DNA of 37,690 bases from CAMAPP01 sp046153685 (lineage in GTDB: Bacteria > Pseudomonadota > Alphaproteobacteria > CADEGL01): positions 1-37,690 of the forward strand of contig JBJXGH010000091.1 of NCBI GenBank assembly GCA_046153685.1, in the 5' to 3' direction. Position numbers and translations under genes: made by a program. This document shows, piece after piece, positions 1 through 5,834 of this stretch. The notes under the pieces were generated by a model that searched no databases, was not told the origin of the DNA, and saw nothing but the letters and a program-made list of their open reading frames with translations. How positions within the stretch are numbered: position 1 is the stretch's first letter; the number at the start of each line of letters is the position of its first letter.

Positions 1-13
1 CGAACGTTCCTGA

Positions 14-107
14 GGACAGGTGGCCGAGCGGCTGAAGGCGGCGGTTTGCTAAACCGTTATAGGGTTGTAAAGCCCTATCGAGGGTTCGAATCCCTCCCTG
101 TCCGCCA
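14..107 (+). tRNA. tRNA-Ser (GCU anticodon)
   Basis: A full class II tRNA can be folded. The acceptor strands GGACAGG (14-20) and CCTGTCC (97-103) pair exactly, followed by discriminator G104 and an encoded CCA (105-107). The anticodon stem is 41-45 with 53-57, and its loop TTGCTAA carries GCT at 48-50. A long variable arm (about 59-80, tagggttgtaaagcccta) is typical of tRNA-Ser. The T arm GGGTTCGAATCCC is intact. It reads AGC/AGU codons. Its position at the edge of a mobile-element patchwork fits the common use of tRNA genes as integration sites, but no second copy of its 3' end was found by eye. Confidence 0.97.
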
Positions 108-184
108 GTTTTTAAAAATAGGACTCTCTCTACGTCGCGCTGTTCTCCGAAAAATCCCGAGATATCGCGAGCTTCTGCGGCTCA

Positions 185-293
185 ATAACTAAACCGACCA
201 AGGCACCAAAACGCCCCTCTTGGCCGGGGTTTCCTCTCTCTGAGCCCATTCTCTCCGTCACAACTAAACCGACCTCCAAAACGGTTTAGTTAT
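185..293. repeat. Three-copy ATAACTAAACCG motif (two direct, one inverted)
   Basis: AACTAAACCGACC occurs at 187-199 and again at 262-274 as perfect 13-bp direct copies. The inverted form CGGTTTAGTTAT lies at 282-293 and matches the complement of 185-196 over 12 bp. Copies two and three form a 10-bp stem (262-271 with 282-291) around a 10-nt loop. The 110-330 stretch has no gene. The motif lies between the tRNA and a small HTH gene of a family often seen beside recombinases, so it could be a recombinase or attachment-site core, or an HTH-protein operator. Which of these applies is inference. Confidence 0.7.
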
Positions 294-330
294 CGCCCCT
301 CGATATTTCAAACACTTGGCAGACGCCCGA

Positions 331-618
331 TCACGCAGGGTTCGCAACTTTGAGCAACCTGCCGACATAGGCGATTGTCACATTCTCCTGCGCCGCGAGA
401 TCGGTGATCGATTTCGCCTTGCCGCTTTCGATCCGCCGCCGCCATCGATGTCCCTTGATCAGCAGCTTGAGCATGGTGTCGTCCACGGCCGGCTTGGGCG
501 CGATTGGGGAGGCGACGCCGTCGGGGGCCAGCACCAACTTACGACCACCCCGTTTCTTGAACTGGACGGGGATGTGAATGGTCAGGTTCGCGACCTCGAC
601 CGTGGCCTGCTTGGTCAT
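331..618 (-). CDS. Small HTH protein resembling recombinase-associated proteins, probably C-terminally shortened
   Basis: This 95-residue protein starts MTKQATVEV. It has a basic segment (KKRGGRK, about residues 22-28) followed by an APDG turn, then a predicted helix-turn-helix near residues 70-90 (SITDLAAQENVTIAYVGRLL). Proteins with this layout are known beside serine recombinase genes in alphaproteobacterial islands, and as I recall they continue past the HTH. Here the reading frame stops right after it (KVANPA), so the C-terminus is probably missing. I chose ATG 618 because its first base overlaps the antitoxin stop (ATGA, 615-618), which points to translational coupling. No recombinase gene remains nearby. 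The family call is from memory of similar proteins and is moderate. Confidence 0.6.
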   Translation of the reverse strand: MTKQATVEVANLTIHIPVQFKKRGGRKLVLAPDGVASPIAPKPAVDDTMLKLLIKGHRWRRRIESGKAKSITDLAAQENVTIAYVGRLLKVANPA

Positions 619-923
619 GCGGCGGCTGTCAGCGGCCGGGCACGTTTGACCCGCTCGCGTTCGCGAGGCGAGTGTATCGCTTCCCAAAGGTCGCTGCGCC
701 GCTGCACGTTCAGCCAGAAATCAGGGCTATTGCCGAACACGCGGGCGAGGATGAGGGCCGTCGCGGCGGTCACAGTGCGACGCTCGTTGCACAGTTCGTT
801 GACGTGCTTGCGCTGCACGCCCATCGCTTCGGCCAGCGCGGCTTGCGTCAGGCCCATCGGCTCCATGAACTCTTCGATCAGAATTTCGCCAACACTCGCC
901 GGCTTGCGCTTGGTCATCAACAT
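615..923 (-). CDS. higA: HigA-family antitoxin (XRE helix-turn-helix)
   Basis: The 102-residue product carries the HigA/VapI pattern: GEILIEEFMEPMGLTQAALA near the N-terminus, then the XRE-type helix-turn-helix (TQAALAEAMGVQRKHVNELC), then the TVTAATALILARVFGNSPDFW tail where NSPDFW is characteristic of the family. It should bind and neutralise the upstream HigB RNase and repress the shared promoter. It starts 8 nt after the toxin stop, with GAGGTG upstream. An alternative ATG lies two codons downstream. The toxin-first order is normal for higBA. Its stop overlaps the start of the following HTH gene, so three genes form one operon. Confidence 0.92.
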   Translation of the reverse strand: MLMTKRKPASVGEILIEEFMEPMGLTQAALAEAMGVQRKHVNELCNERRTVTAATALILARVFGNSPDFWLNVQRRSDLWEAIHSPRERERVKRARPLTAAA

Positions 924-931
924 GGTTCACC

Positions 932-1228
932 TCACCGATAACTATGGTCGTCCAAATAGACGCCCGTCGCCTCACCTCGGCCGCCATCCCATTGGAAGAC
1001 GAGCCGCCATTGCTTGTTGACGCGGATCGAATGGAAGCCTGCCAGATTGCCATGCAGCTTTTCGAAATGGTTGCTGGGCGGCACCCGCAAGTCCTGATCC
1101 GTCGTCGCGTCGTCGATCATCTGGATTTTACGGAACAAGCGGCTTTCGAGATCGGATGGGATTCTCTTCGATCGAATGTCGCCGACGAAGAAATCGCGCA
1201 ACCAGTCATCCCGAAAACTCACGATCAT
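932..1228 (-). CDS. higB: HigB-family toxin (RelE superfamily mRNA interferase)
   Basis: The 98-residue protein matches the plasmid-maintenance/HigB family (RelE fold): MIVSFRDDWLRDFF, then KIQMIDDATTDQDLRVPPSN, then FEKLHGNLAGFHSIRVNKQW and RLVFQW, all in family order. Members cleave ribosome-bound mRNA. I chose ATG 1228 over an upstream in-frame start because the family begins with MI.SF and because GGAG lies 6 nt before it; the extra residues would also read through the promoter. The gene heads a higB-higA-HTH operon. Length is normal and no family residue is obviously missing. Confidence 0.92.
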   Translation of the reverse strand: MIVSFRDDWLRDFFVGDIRSKRIPSDLESRLFRKIQMIDDATTDQDLRVPPSNHFEKLHGNLAGFHSIRVNKQWRLVFQWDGGRGEATGVYLDDHSYR

Positions 1229-1249
1229 TCCGCAGCTCCATTGTGTATC

Positions 1250-1278
1250 AATGTACCACCCCGAGGTACAAGTTTCAA
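1250..1278 (-). promoter_or_regulatory. Promoter with overlapping palindromic operator for higBA
   Basis: On the minus strand TTGAAA (1278-1273) is followed by a 17-nt spacer and TACATT (1255-1250), a good sigma70-type match 22 nt upstream of the higB start. The spacer contains a perfect 6-bp inverted repeat, TGTACC at 1252-1257 and GGTACA at 1265-1270 with a 7-nt centre, which overlaps the -10 box. This is where autoregulation by HigA or HigBA would be expected. Binding is an inference. Confidence 0.65.
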
Positions 1279-1442
1279 GCCCCGCACCCAAGCCGCCACA
1301 AGAACTCGATCCGAAGTCCGAGTCGGAAAGGGAGGTCATCCGGTCCGTTTATCCGTGATTTAGATTTCATGCGGGATCAGTCGATCCTGCAAATTACTTC
1401 GGCAAAGGCGAGAAATTTGACAACCCCCTCATAGGCTGGTGA

Positions 1443-2222
1443 ATCCGCGCTGACTGGCGCTACGTCTACTTCTGGGCCGACGGCATACATTTAGAGGCCC
1501 GGCTCGAGGAACAGGCGCAATGCATCCTGGTCATCATGGGCGCGACGCCTGAAGGCAAGAAGGAACTCGTCGGCTTCACCGATGGCCTGCGCGAGAGCTC
1601 GGAATCGTGGCGTGATCTGCTGCTCGATCTGAAGCGTCGCGGTCTGACAACGGCGTCGGAGATTGCGGTCGCTGACGGCGCACTCGGATTCTGGAAGGCG
1701 CTCGGCGAGGTGTGGCCGACAACCCGCGAGCAACGCTGTTGGGTGCACAAGACCGCGAACATCCTGAACAAGATGCCGAAGAGCCTGCACACGAAGGCCA
1801 AGCACGCGCTGCAGGAGATCTGGATGGCCGAGACCAAGAAGGATGCCAATACGGCATTCGAAGCCTTTGTCGAAACCTACGAGGTCAAATACGAGAAGGC
1901 TGCCGGTTGCCTGACCAAGGACCGCGATGCGCTGCTGGCGTTCTACGACTTCCCCGCCGAGCACTGGAAGCACTTACGAACGACGAACCCCATTGAAAGC
2001 ACCTTTGCGACCGTCCGGCACCGCACGATCCGATCGAAAGGCTGCCTGTCGAACAAGACCGCGCTCGCCATGGCCTTCAAGCTTGTCGAGGGCGCGCAGA
2101 AAAGTTGGCGCCGGATCGACGGCCACAACCAGTTGCCAAAACTGATCCAGGGTGTGAAGTTCACTGACGGGATCGAGGTCATCGGCAAATCTGCCGCGCC
2201 TCAAGCCCAAGCCGCCGCCTGA
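1443..2222 (+). pseudogene. IS256-family transposase, N-terminal part missing
   Basis: The frame reads RYVYFWADGIHLEARLEEQ from 1458, passes through ATG 1536 and ends at 2222. It matches the C-terminal two thirds of IS256-family transposases, which usually have about 400 residues; about 150 N-terminal residues are gone. The three expected catalytic acids are visible: D in FWADGIH (about 1479), D in VADGALGFW (about 1674) and E in NPIES (about 1995). An in-frame TGA at 1440-1442 closes the frame on the left. Without the N-terminal DNA-binding region it should be inactive. The sequence just past the stop (CAACTTCTGGCCATAGCTC, 2239-2257) looks like an IS256-type right terminal repeat. Confidence 0.88.
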
Positions 2223-2258
2223 TCCTGCAGGCCGTCACCAACTTCTGGCCATAGCTCG

Positions 2259-2429
2259 GCCCAGATCGTCATCGAGCAATGGCGCCATCACTACAACACC
2301 GTCAGGCCGCACTCCTCGCTCGGCTATCGCCCGCTGGCTCCGGAAGCAGCAACACCGCCATTGCCTGCTTCCAGTTCCGCCACGCTTCACCTTCAGCCGG
2401 CAATGGCGAAGGAGGCGACAATGCAATAA
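2259..2429 (+). pseudogene. IS3-family transposase C-terminal fragment
   Basis: Frame +3 reads AQIVIEQWRHHYNTVRPHSS, then LGYRPLAPEAATPP, and stops at TAA 2427-2429. The block W..HYN.VRPHSSLGYRPP marks the end of the rve integrase domain in IS3-family OrfB transposases. Only about 56 residues remain of an expected 270 or so, and no start codon is present. The fragment starts where the IS256-type piece ends. It has no function. Confidence 0.85.
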
Positions 2430-2488
2430 CATTTTACTCGGACCACTCAATGGGAGCCGGTCAACATTGGTAGAGAAGGGAAAGAGAT

Positions 2489-2782
2489 ATGCATGCTCGC
2501 GTCCTAAGAACGGATCTCAAAAAGGCGACCATTAACGAAGCCGCCGCCGAGTGGAAGTCCCACACGGAGCACTACAAGAAGATTGGCATGAAGAAGGCGT
2601 TTATGCTGGCCGATCGCAAGACCGGTAAATTTCTTTCAATCACGCTATGGGAGAGTGAAGAAGCGCTCCAAAAAAACAGTAACAGCCCAGAACAAGCGGC
2701 CGGCCGTAAATACATGACAGAGAAATACTTCGAGGCTCCGCCCTCGTCGGAGGCCTTCGAGATCGTGGGTATCATCGAATAG
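2489..2782 (+). CDS. Small protein resembling ABM-type dimeric alpha/beta-barrel proteins
   Basis: This 97-residue protein starts at ATG 2489 behind AGGGAAAGAG. The pattern is a beta strand (MHARVLRTDL), a helix with a WKSHTEHYKKIGMKKAF segment, a beta hairpin (AFMLADRKTGKFLSITLWES), then EEALQKN and a C-terminal strand (AFEIVGIIE). This resembles ABM/Dabb ferredoxin-like barrels, which serve as small monooxygenases, heme-binding or stress proteins. No cofactor motif is obvious, so no substrate is proposed. It sits between IS3- and IS6-type remnants and has a lower GC content than the core genes to the right, which suggests it arrived with the mobile DNA. Confidence 0.6.
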   Translation: MHARVLRTDLKKATINEAAAEWKSHTEHYKKIGMKKAFMLADRKTGKFLSITLWESEEALQKNSNSPEQAAGRKYMTEKYFEAPPSSEAFEIVGIIE

Positions 2783-2846
2783 CCGCGTCCATGCCCGCGA
2801 TGTCGCTGAAGGGTCGGCGGATTGCCATCATCGGCGGCAGCGCCGG

Positions 2847-3193
2847 GGCATTGACACATTAAGTCGCACGGCCTGACGCAGCCCCTCCTGTTTCGCGGGC
2901 TCGGGCAGCGGCCGTCGCGGCTTCCCGTGCCCGGTCAGCTTGCGCGCGCGGGATCTGGACGTGATCAGCGGATCGAACTTGTTGACCCAGCGGCGAACGA
3001 CGTCGCGGTTCGCCACGATGCCGCGCCGCGCCGCGCCGCGCCATCAGCGCCTCGACATCGCGGATGCCGAGGGTGAAGCGGAAATACAGCCACACGGCGT
3101 GCCGGATCGCGTCGGGCAGGAGCCGGTGACGCTTAAACGAGATCGGCCGCATCGTTTCTTCAGGATGCGGCCATGACCTAATGTCACAAATCT
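2847..3193 (-). mobile_element. Internally deleted IS6-family element (MITE-like), left of the ars genes
   Basis: The left end GGCATTGACACATTAAG (2847-2863) and the likely right end CCTAATGTCACAAATCT (3177-3193) are imperfect inverted repeats, about 11-12 of 17 matching. Between them lie the first 65 or so codons and the last 30 or so codons of an IS6-type transposase on the minus strand. The central DDE part is missing, leaving about 350 bp instead of the usual 800. A nearly identical left end recurs at 4921 in the same orientation, so the two relics bracket acr3-arsC. The exact right end is inferred. Confidence 0.72.
2859..3152 (-). pseudogene. IS6-family transposase, internally deleted and frameshifted
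   Basis: From ATG 3152 the frame reads MRPISFKRHR, then AIRHAVWLYFRFTLGIRDVE and ALMARRG, a clear IS6-family N-terminus. The frame is then lost in a run of GGCGC units (about 3020-3044). In the next frame the family sequence resumes as NRDVVRRWVNKFDPL. The catalytic DDE region (about 150 residues) is absent, and the reading jumps to a C-terminal-like KPRRPLPEPAKQEGLRQAVR. The gene cannot make a transposase. The repeat-tract length explains the frameshift if it has grown by two 5-bp units. Confidence 0.82.
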
Positions 3194-3201
3194 GAGATAA
3201 G

Positions 3202-3384
3202 TTGGCGTTAGTCTGCCAGCACCCGCTGCTTCATCCGCGCGCGGCAGCGAAAGCGCCCCAGATCGCCAAGGTGCGTGAGGAACTGGAGTCCCGAAACGCG
3301 GCCCGGTCGATGCAGGCTGAAGAGCCGGTCGGCCGGGAGCGCCTGAACGCGCACGGTTCCCGCGGAACTGGAGGGACGCCATAG
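3202..3384 (+). pseudogene. Probable 3' remnant of a gene upstream of acr3, cut by the IS6-type element
   Basis: An open frame begins directly at the right edge of the IS6-type relic and runs 60 codons to TAG 3382-3384, whose G is the first base of the GTG start of acr3. Such a stop-start overlap is typical of genes in one operon, so this is plausibly the tail of a former first gene of the ars operon. The only start available is TTG 3202 without a clear ribosome site. The sequence includes AKVREELESRNAARSMQAEE, a charged helix I cannot assign. A regulator such as ArsR would be expected in this place, but the residues do not prove it. Confidence 0.4.
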
Positions 3385-4478
3385 TGTCGTTATTTGATCG
3401 CTACCTCTCGCTCTGGGTCGCTCTCTGCATCATCTTTGGCGTGGCGCTCGGCGACTCGTTCCCCGGACTGTTCCAGGAAGTGGCTGGATGGGAATACGCG
3501 TCGGTCAATCTGGTCGTCGCCGCCCTGATCTGGGCGATGGTCTACCCGATGATGGTCGCGGTCGATTTCGCCAGCCTGCGCCATGTCCACAAGCGTCCGA
3601 AGGGGCTGGTCATCACGGTGGTGGTGAACTGGCTGATCAAGCCGTTCACGATGGCGGCACTCGGCGTGCTGTTCTTCGAGTTCGTGTTCGCCGATTTCAT
3701 CGACCCGGCCGATGCCGGGCAATATATCGCGGGGCTTATCCTGCTCGGCGCTGCACCGTGTACGGCCATGGTGTTGATCTGGTCGCAACTGACCCGCGGT
3801 GACGCGAACTATACGCTCGTTCAGGTGTCGCTCAACGACATCATCATGATCTTTGCCTTCGCGCCGATCGTCGCCCTTCTGCTAGGCGTGACCGACATCG
3901 CAGTGCCCTGGGAAACTCTGCTTCTGTCGGTCATGCTTTACGTTGTCATCCCACTGGCGGCCGGGGCGGCGACGCGGGCGGCGTTGGTCAGGGGAGCCGG
4001 AAATGGAGCGCGAGGCGGGATCCGGGTCGCCCGCTTCACGGCAGCGGTGAAGCCATTCTCGATCCTCGGTCTGCTGGCTACGGTGGTTCTGTTGTTCGGC
4101 TTTCAGGGGCACGTCATTCTCGAACGACCGCTTCTGATCGCGTTGATCGCCGTCCCGCTCCTGATCCAGTCTTATGGGATATTCGCCATCGCTTACGCGG
4201 CGGCCTGGGCATGGCGTGTGCCGCACAATGTCGCCGCACCATGTGCCCTGATCGGCACGTCCAACTTTTTCGAACTGGCGGTGGCCGTCGCGATAGGCCT
4301 GTTCGGCCTGAATTCGGGGGCGGCGCTGGTGACCGTGGTGGGCGTTCTGGTGGAAGTCCCGGTCATGCTCTCGCTGGTTGCACTCGCCAATCGGACCCGA
4401 AGACATTTCCCCGCGGCGGATGATGGCGGGACCGCCGTGCCTGATCTGTGCTTGCGTGGGGAGGAGATGCGGCGATGA
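3384..4478 (+). CDS. acr3: ACR3-family arsenite efflux permease
   Basis: This 364-residue integral membrane protein, with about ten hydrophobic segments, matches the ACR3/BART family that exports As(III) using the proton gradient. Family landmarks are the KRPKGL.ITVVVNWLIKPF segment (70-90), the conserved Cys126 in LGAAPCTAMVLIWS within a middle membrane helix, and the GTSNFFELAVAVAI and ALVTVVGVLVEVPVML blocks near the end. The start is GTG 3384, sharing a base with the previous stop, with GGAGGG at 3370-3375 as ribosome site. Its stop overlaps the start of arsC (ATGA, 4475-4478). The product should remove arsenite made by ArsC. It lies between two IS6-type relics, so horizontal acquisition is likely. 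Confidence 0.95.
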   Translation: MSLFDRYLSLWVALCIIFGVALGDSFPGLFQEVAGWEYASVNLVVAALIWAMVYPMMVAVDFASLRHVHKRPKGLVITVVVNWLIKPFTMAALGVLFFEFVFADFIDPADAGQYIAGLILLGAAPCTAMVLIWSQLTRGDANYTLVQVSLNDIIMIFAFAPIVALLLGVTDIAVPWETLLLSVMLYVVIPLAAGAATRAALVRGAGNGARGGIRVARFTAAVKPFSILGLLATVVLLFGFQGHVILERPLLIALIAVPLLIQSYGIFAIAYAAAWAWRVPHNVAAPCALIGTSNFFELAVAVAIGLFGLNSGAALVTVVGVLVEVPVMLSLVALANRTRRHFPAADDGGTAVPDLCLRGEEMRR

Positions 4479-4936
4479 ATATTCTGTTCCTGTGCGTCGC
4501 CAATTCGGCGCGCAGTCAGATGGCGGAGGGGCTGGCGCGCGCGCTCTTCGGCAGCCAGGCGACGGTCGTGAGCGCGGGTTCGGCCCCCTCGCAGCTCAAT
4601 CCTTACGCCATCGAGTCGATGGCCGAAATCGGCATTGACATTTCGGGCCAGCGATCGAAGTCGGTTGACGAGGTCGATCCGGGCGGCATCGATCTGGTTG
4701 TCACGCTTTGCGTCGAGGAAGTCTGCCCGGTTCTTCCGGGACGCGTTCGACGTTTGCATTGGCCGATCGCCGATCCCGCATCGACCGACCCCTCGGTCAC
4801 GCCAGAGGATTTCCGGGCGCGTTTCCGGACAGCCCGCGATCAGATCAACGCACGGCTCGAAACTCTGAAAGCGCAGATCGATCTTCCCGAAGGCCCAGCG
4901 TCCCGGGGATGTCACGGCAGGGTACTGACACGTTAA
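4475..4936 (+). CDS. arsC: Arsenate reductase, low-molecular-weight phosphatase type
   Basis: The 153-residue product has the P-loop CVANSARS (Cys7-X5-Arg13) near its start, the redox pair Cys79 and Cys84 in VTLCVEEVCP, and the acid loop WPIADPAS with Asp100. This is the LMW-PTP-like ArsC class that reduces arsenate to arsenite with thioredoxin or glutaredoxin. I chose ATG 4475, which overlaps the acr3 stop, because the family starts MNILFLC. The last residues are odd: the IS6-type terminal sequence begins at 4921, so the final five codons (about VLTR and the TAA) come from the element. The native C-terminus appears to have been replaced, but the catalytic core is complete and probably works. 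Confidence 0.94.
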   Translation: MNILFLCVANSARSQMAEGLARALFGSQATVVSAGSAPSQLNPYAIESMAEIGIDISGQRSKSVDEVDPGGIDLVVTLCVEEVCPVLPGRVRRLHWPIADPASTDPSVTPEDFRARFRTARDQINARLETLKAQIDLPEGPASRGCHGRVLTR

Positions 4937-5014
4937 GTCGCACGGCCCGACGAAGCCCCTCCTGTTTCGCGGCCTCGGGCGGCGGCGTCGCGGCTTCCCG
5001 CGCCCGGTCGGCCT
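4921..5014 (-). mobile_element. IS6-family left-end relic, right of the ars genes
   Basis: GGTACTGACACGTTAAGTCG at 4921 opens a stretch of about 94 bp that aligns with 2847-2940 with around a dozen differences, in the same orientation. It encodes the transposase 3' end on the minus strand (AKQEGLRRAVRLNVSVP). Similarity ends near 5014, where different, AT-richer DNA begins, so only one end survives. With the copy at 2847 it forms a direct repeat around the ars module. This layout is typical of IS6/IS26-type movable units, though neither copy can make a transposase. Confidence 0.75.
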
Positions 5015-5311
5015 GAAAGTACGACACATCATATCGCAAAATATTGCGAAATTCTTCGCACCCGCCCCGGACATGACGCGGGACGGGAGCTTTGTTGCTT
5101 GATTGCACCCTCTGGGGAGCGGAGAACGCGCGGACCGGCGCGCGGGCGCCATCGCGCAAATCGCGGTGTGGAGGATTCAAGGTAAAATCCATGAAATCGC
5201 AAAGTAATATTTCAGAAAAATGTCGAAATAACTCAAAAATACTAAGGCAAATATTTTACAAATGAATTAGCATCCCAATGCTTATATTAGAAAACCATTG
5301 GAGATATTTAA
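5015..5311. other. Noncoding, AT-rich junction between mobile DNA and chromosome
   Basis: No convincing coding frame lies here. The right half (about 5187-5310) is strikingly AT-rich for this window, with runs such as AAGTAATATTTCAG and CAAATATTTTAC, and probably holds the promoter of the small membrane-protein gene at 5312. A single -10/-35 pair could not be chosen with confidence. GGAG at 5300-5303 serves that gene. This stretch is where the IS6 relic ends and ordinary chromosomal composition resumes. Confidence 0.6.
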
Positions 5312-5620
5312 ATGGCGGAATGGCAGAAAATGAAGTCCCCCCTGATCACGCTCGCGATCGGCCTCGTGGCCGGTCCGCTCATCGCTTCCTCGGCAGGCTG
5401 GATGGTGTGGTCCAAGGTCGCGAAGGCGCAGGTGCGCGCCAGCGTGGTCGAGCAAGGCGCGTCCTATTGTGCGGCACGCGTGCGCTCCGAGAACAGCAAG
5501 ACAGGCGCCTTGAACTACGATGAACGGAGCGCGCTCGCCGGCAAGTGGGCGATGCTGCCCGGCAATACCGAGGTGGACGCCGACATCGCCGATTCGTGCG
5601 CGTTCAAGCTCGCCGATTAG
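5312..5620 (+). CDS. Small membrane-anchored protein of unknown function
   Basis: The 102-residue protein starts at ATG 5312 behind TTGGAGATATTTAA. Residues 10-33 (TLAIGLVAGPLIASSAGWMVWS) form one hydrophobic segment near the N-terminus, so the remaining 65 or so residues likely face the periplasm. Two cysteines (in ASYCAARV and DSCAFKLAD) could form a disulfide. I do not recognise a named domain. It stands alone: the left neighbour is IS debris and a strong hairpin follows it. Confidence 0.65.
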   Translation: MAEWQKMKSPLITLAIGLVAGPLIASSAGWMVWSKVAKAQVRASVVEQGASYCAARVRSENSKTGALNYDERSALAGKWAMLPGNTEVDADIADSCAFKLAD

Positions 5621-5637
5621 TGCTGCTTGATTAGAGG

Positions 5638-5674
5638 CCGGCCGCGGAACCGCGAAATCTGCGGTTCGCGCCGG
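5638..5674 (+). terminator. Strong stem-loop after the small membrane-protein gene
   Basis: CCGG (5638-5641), CGCG (5643-5646) and AACCGC (5648-5653) pair with GCGGTT (5661-5666), CGCG (5667-5670) and CCGG (5671-5674), with single-base bulges at 5642 and 5647 and a 7-nt loop GAAATCT. It begins 18 nt after the stop codon. No T-run follows, so an intrinsic terminator is only partly supported; an RNA-stabilising hairpin is the alternative. Confidence 0.45.
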
Positions 5675-5834
5675 TCTCACGCTATTCCTGAGCGATCTCG
5701 TTGCGGCGCCGCTTGCTTGGGCGGGCCGTGGTGGCTGGGCGTTTTCCGGGTATAGTCGGAGCGGAACGGGTGGTTTCGCCGCCCGTGTCGGCCGGCTCGC
5801 TTGCCGAATGGGATCGATCAAGGACAATTCAACG

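Larger units (their letters stand above)
1443..2464 (+). mobile_element. Nested IS remnants: IS256-type right part abutting IS3-type right end
   Basis: Two unrelated transposon tails are joined head to tail. The IS256-type piece ends at about 2257, and the coding tail of an IS3-type transposase begins within a base or two. This is expected if the IS256 element had inserted into the IS3 transposase gene and the left halves of both were later deleted. The IS3-type piece seems to run to about 2464, ending in the segment GGACCACTCAATGGGAGCC. The left boundary is ill-defined between the higBA promoter and 1443, and that stretch shows no gene. Confidence 0.65.

Noticed and set aside
316..1020. Long rightward frame opposite higBA and the HTH gene
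   Set aside because: It is the antisense of three leftward genes with clear family motifs; its own sequence is Arg/Gly-rich without domains.
14..5310. Complete integrative element with att sites using the tRNA-Ser 3' end
   Set aside because: By eye I found no second copy of the tRNA 3' end and no integrase gene; the region is better described as accumulated IS debris.
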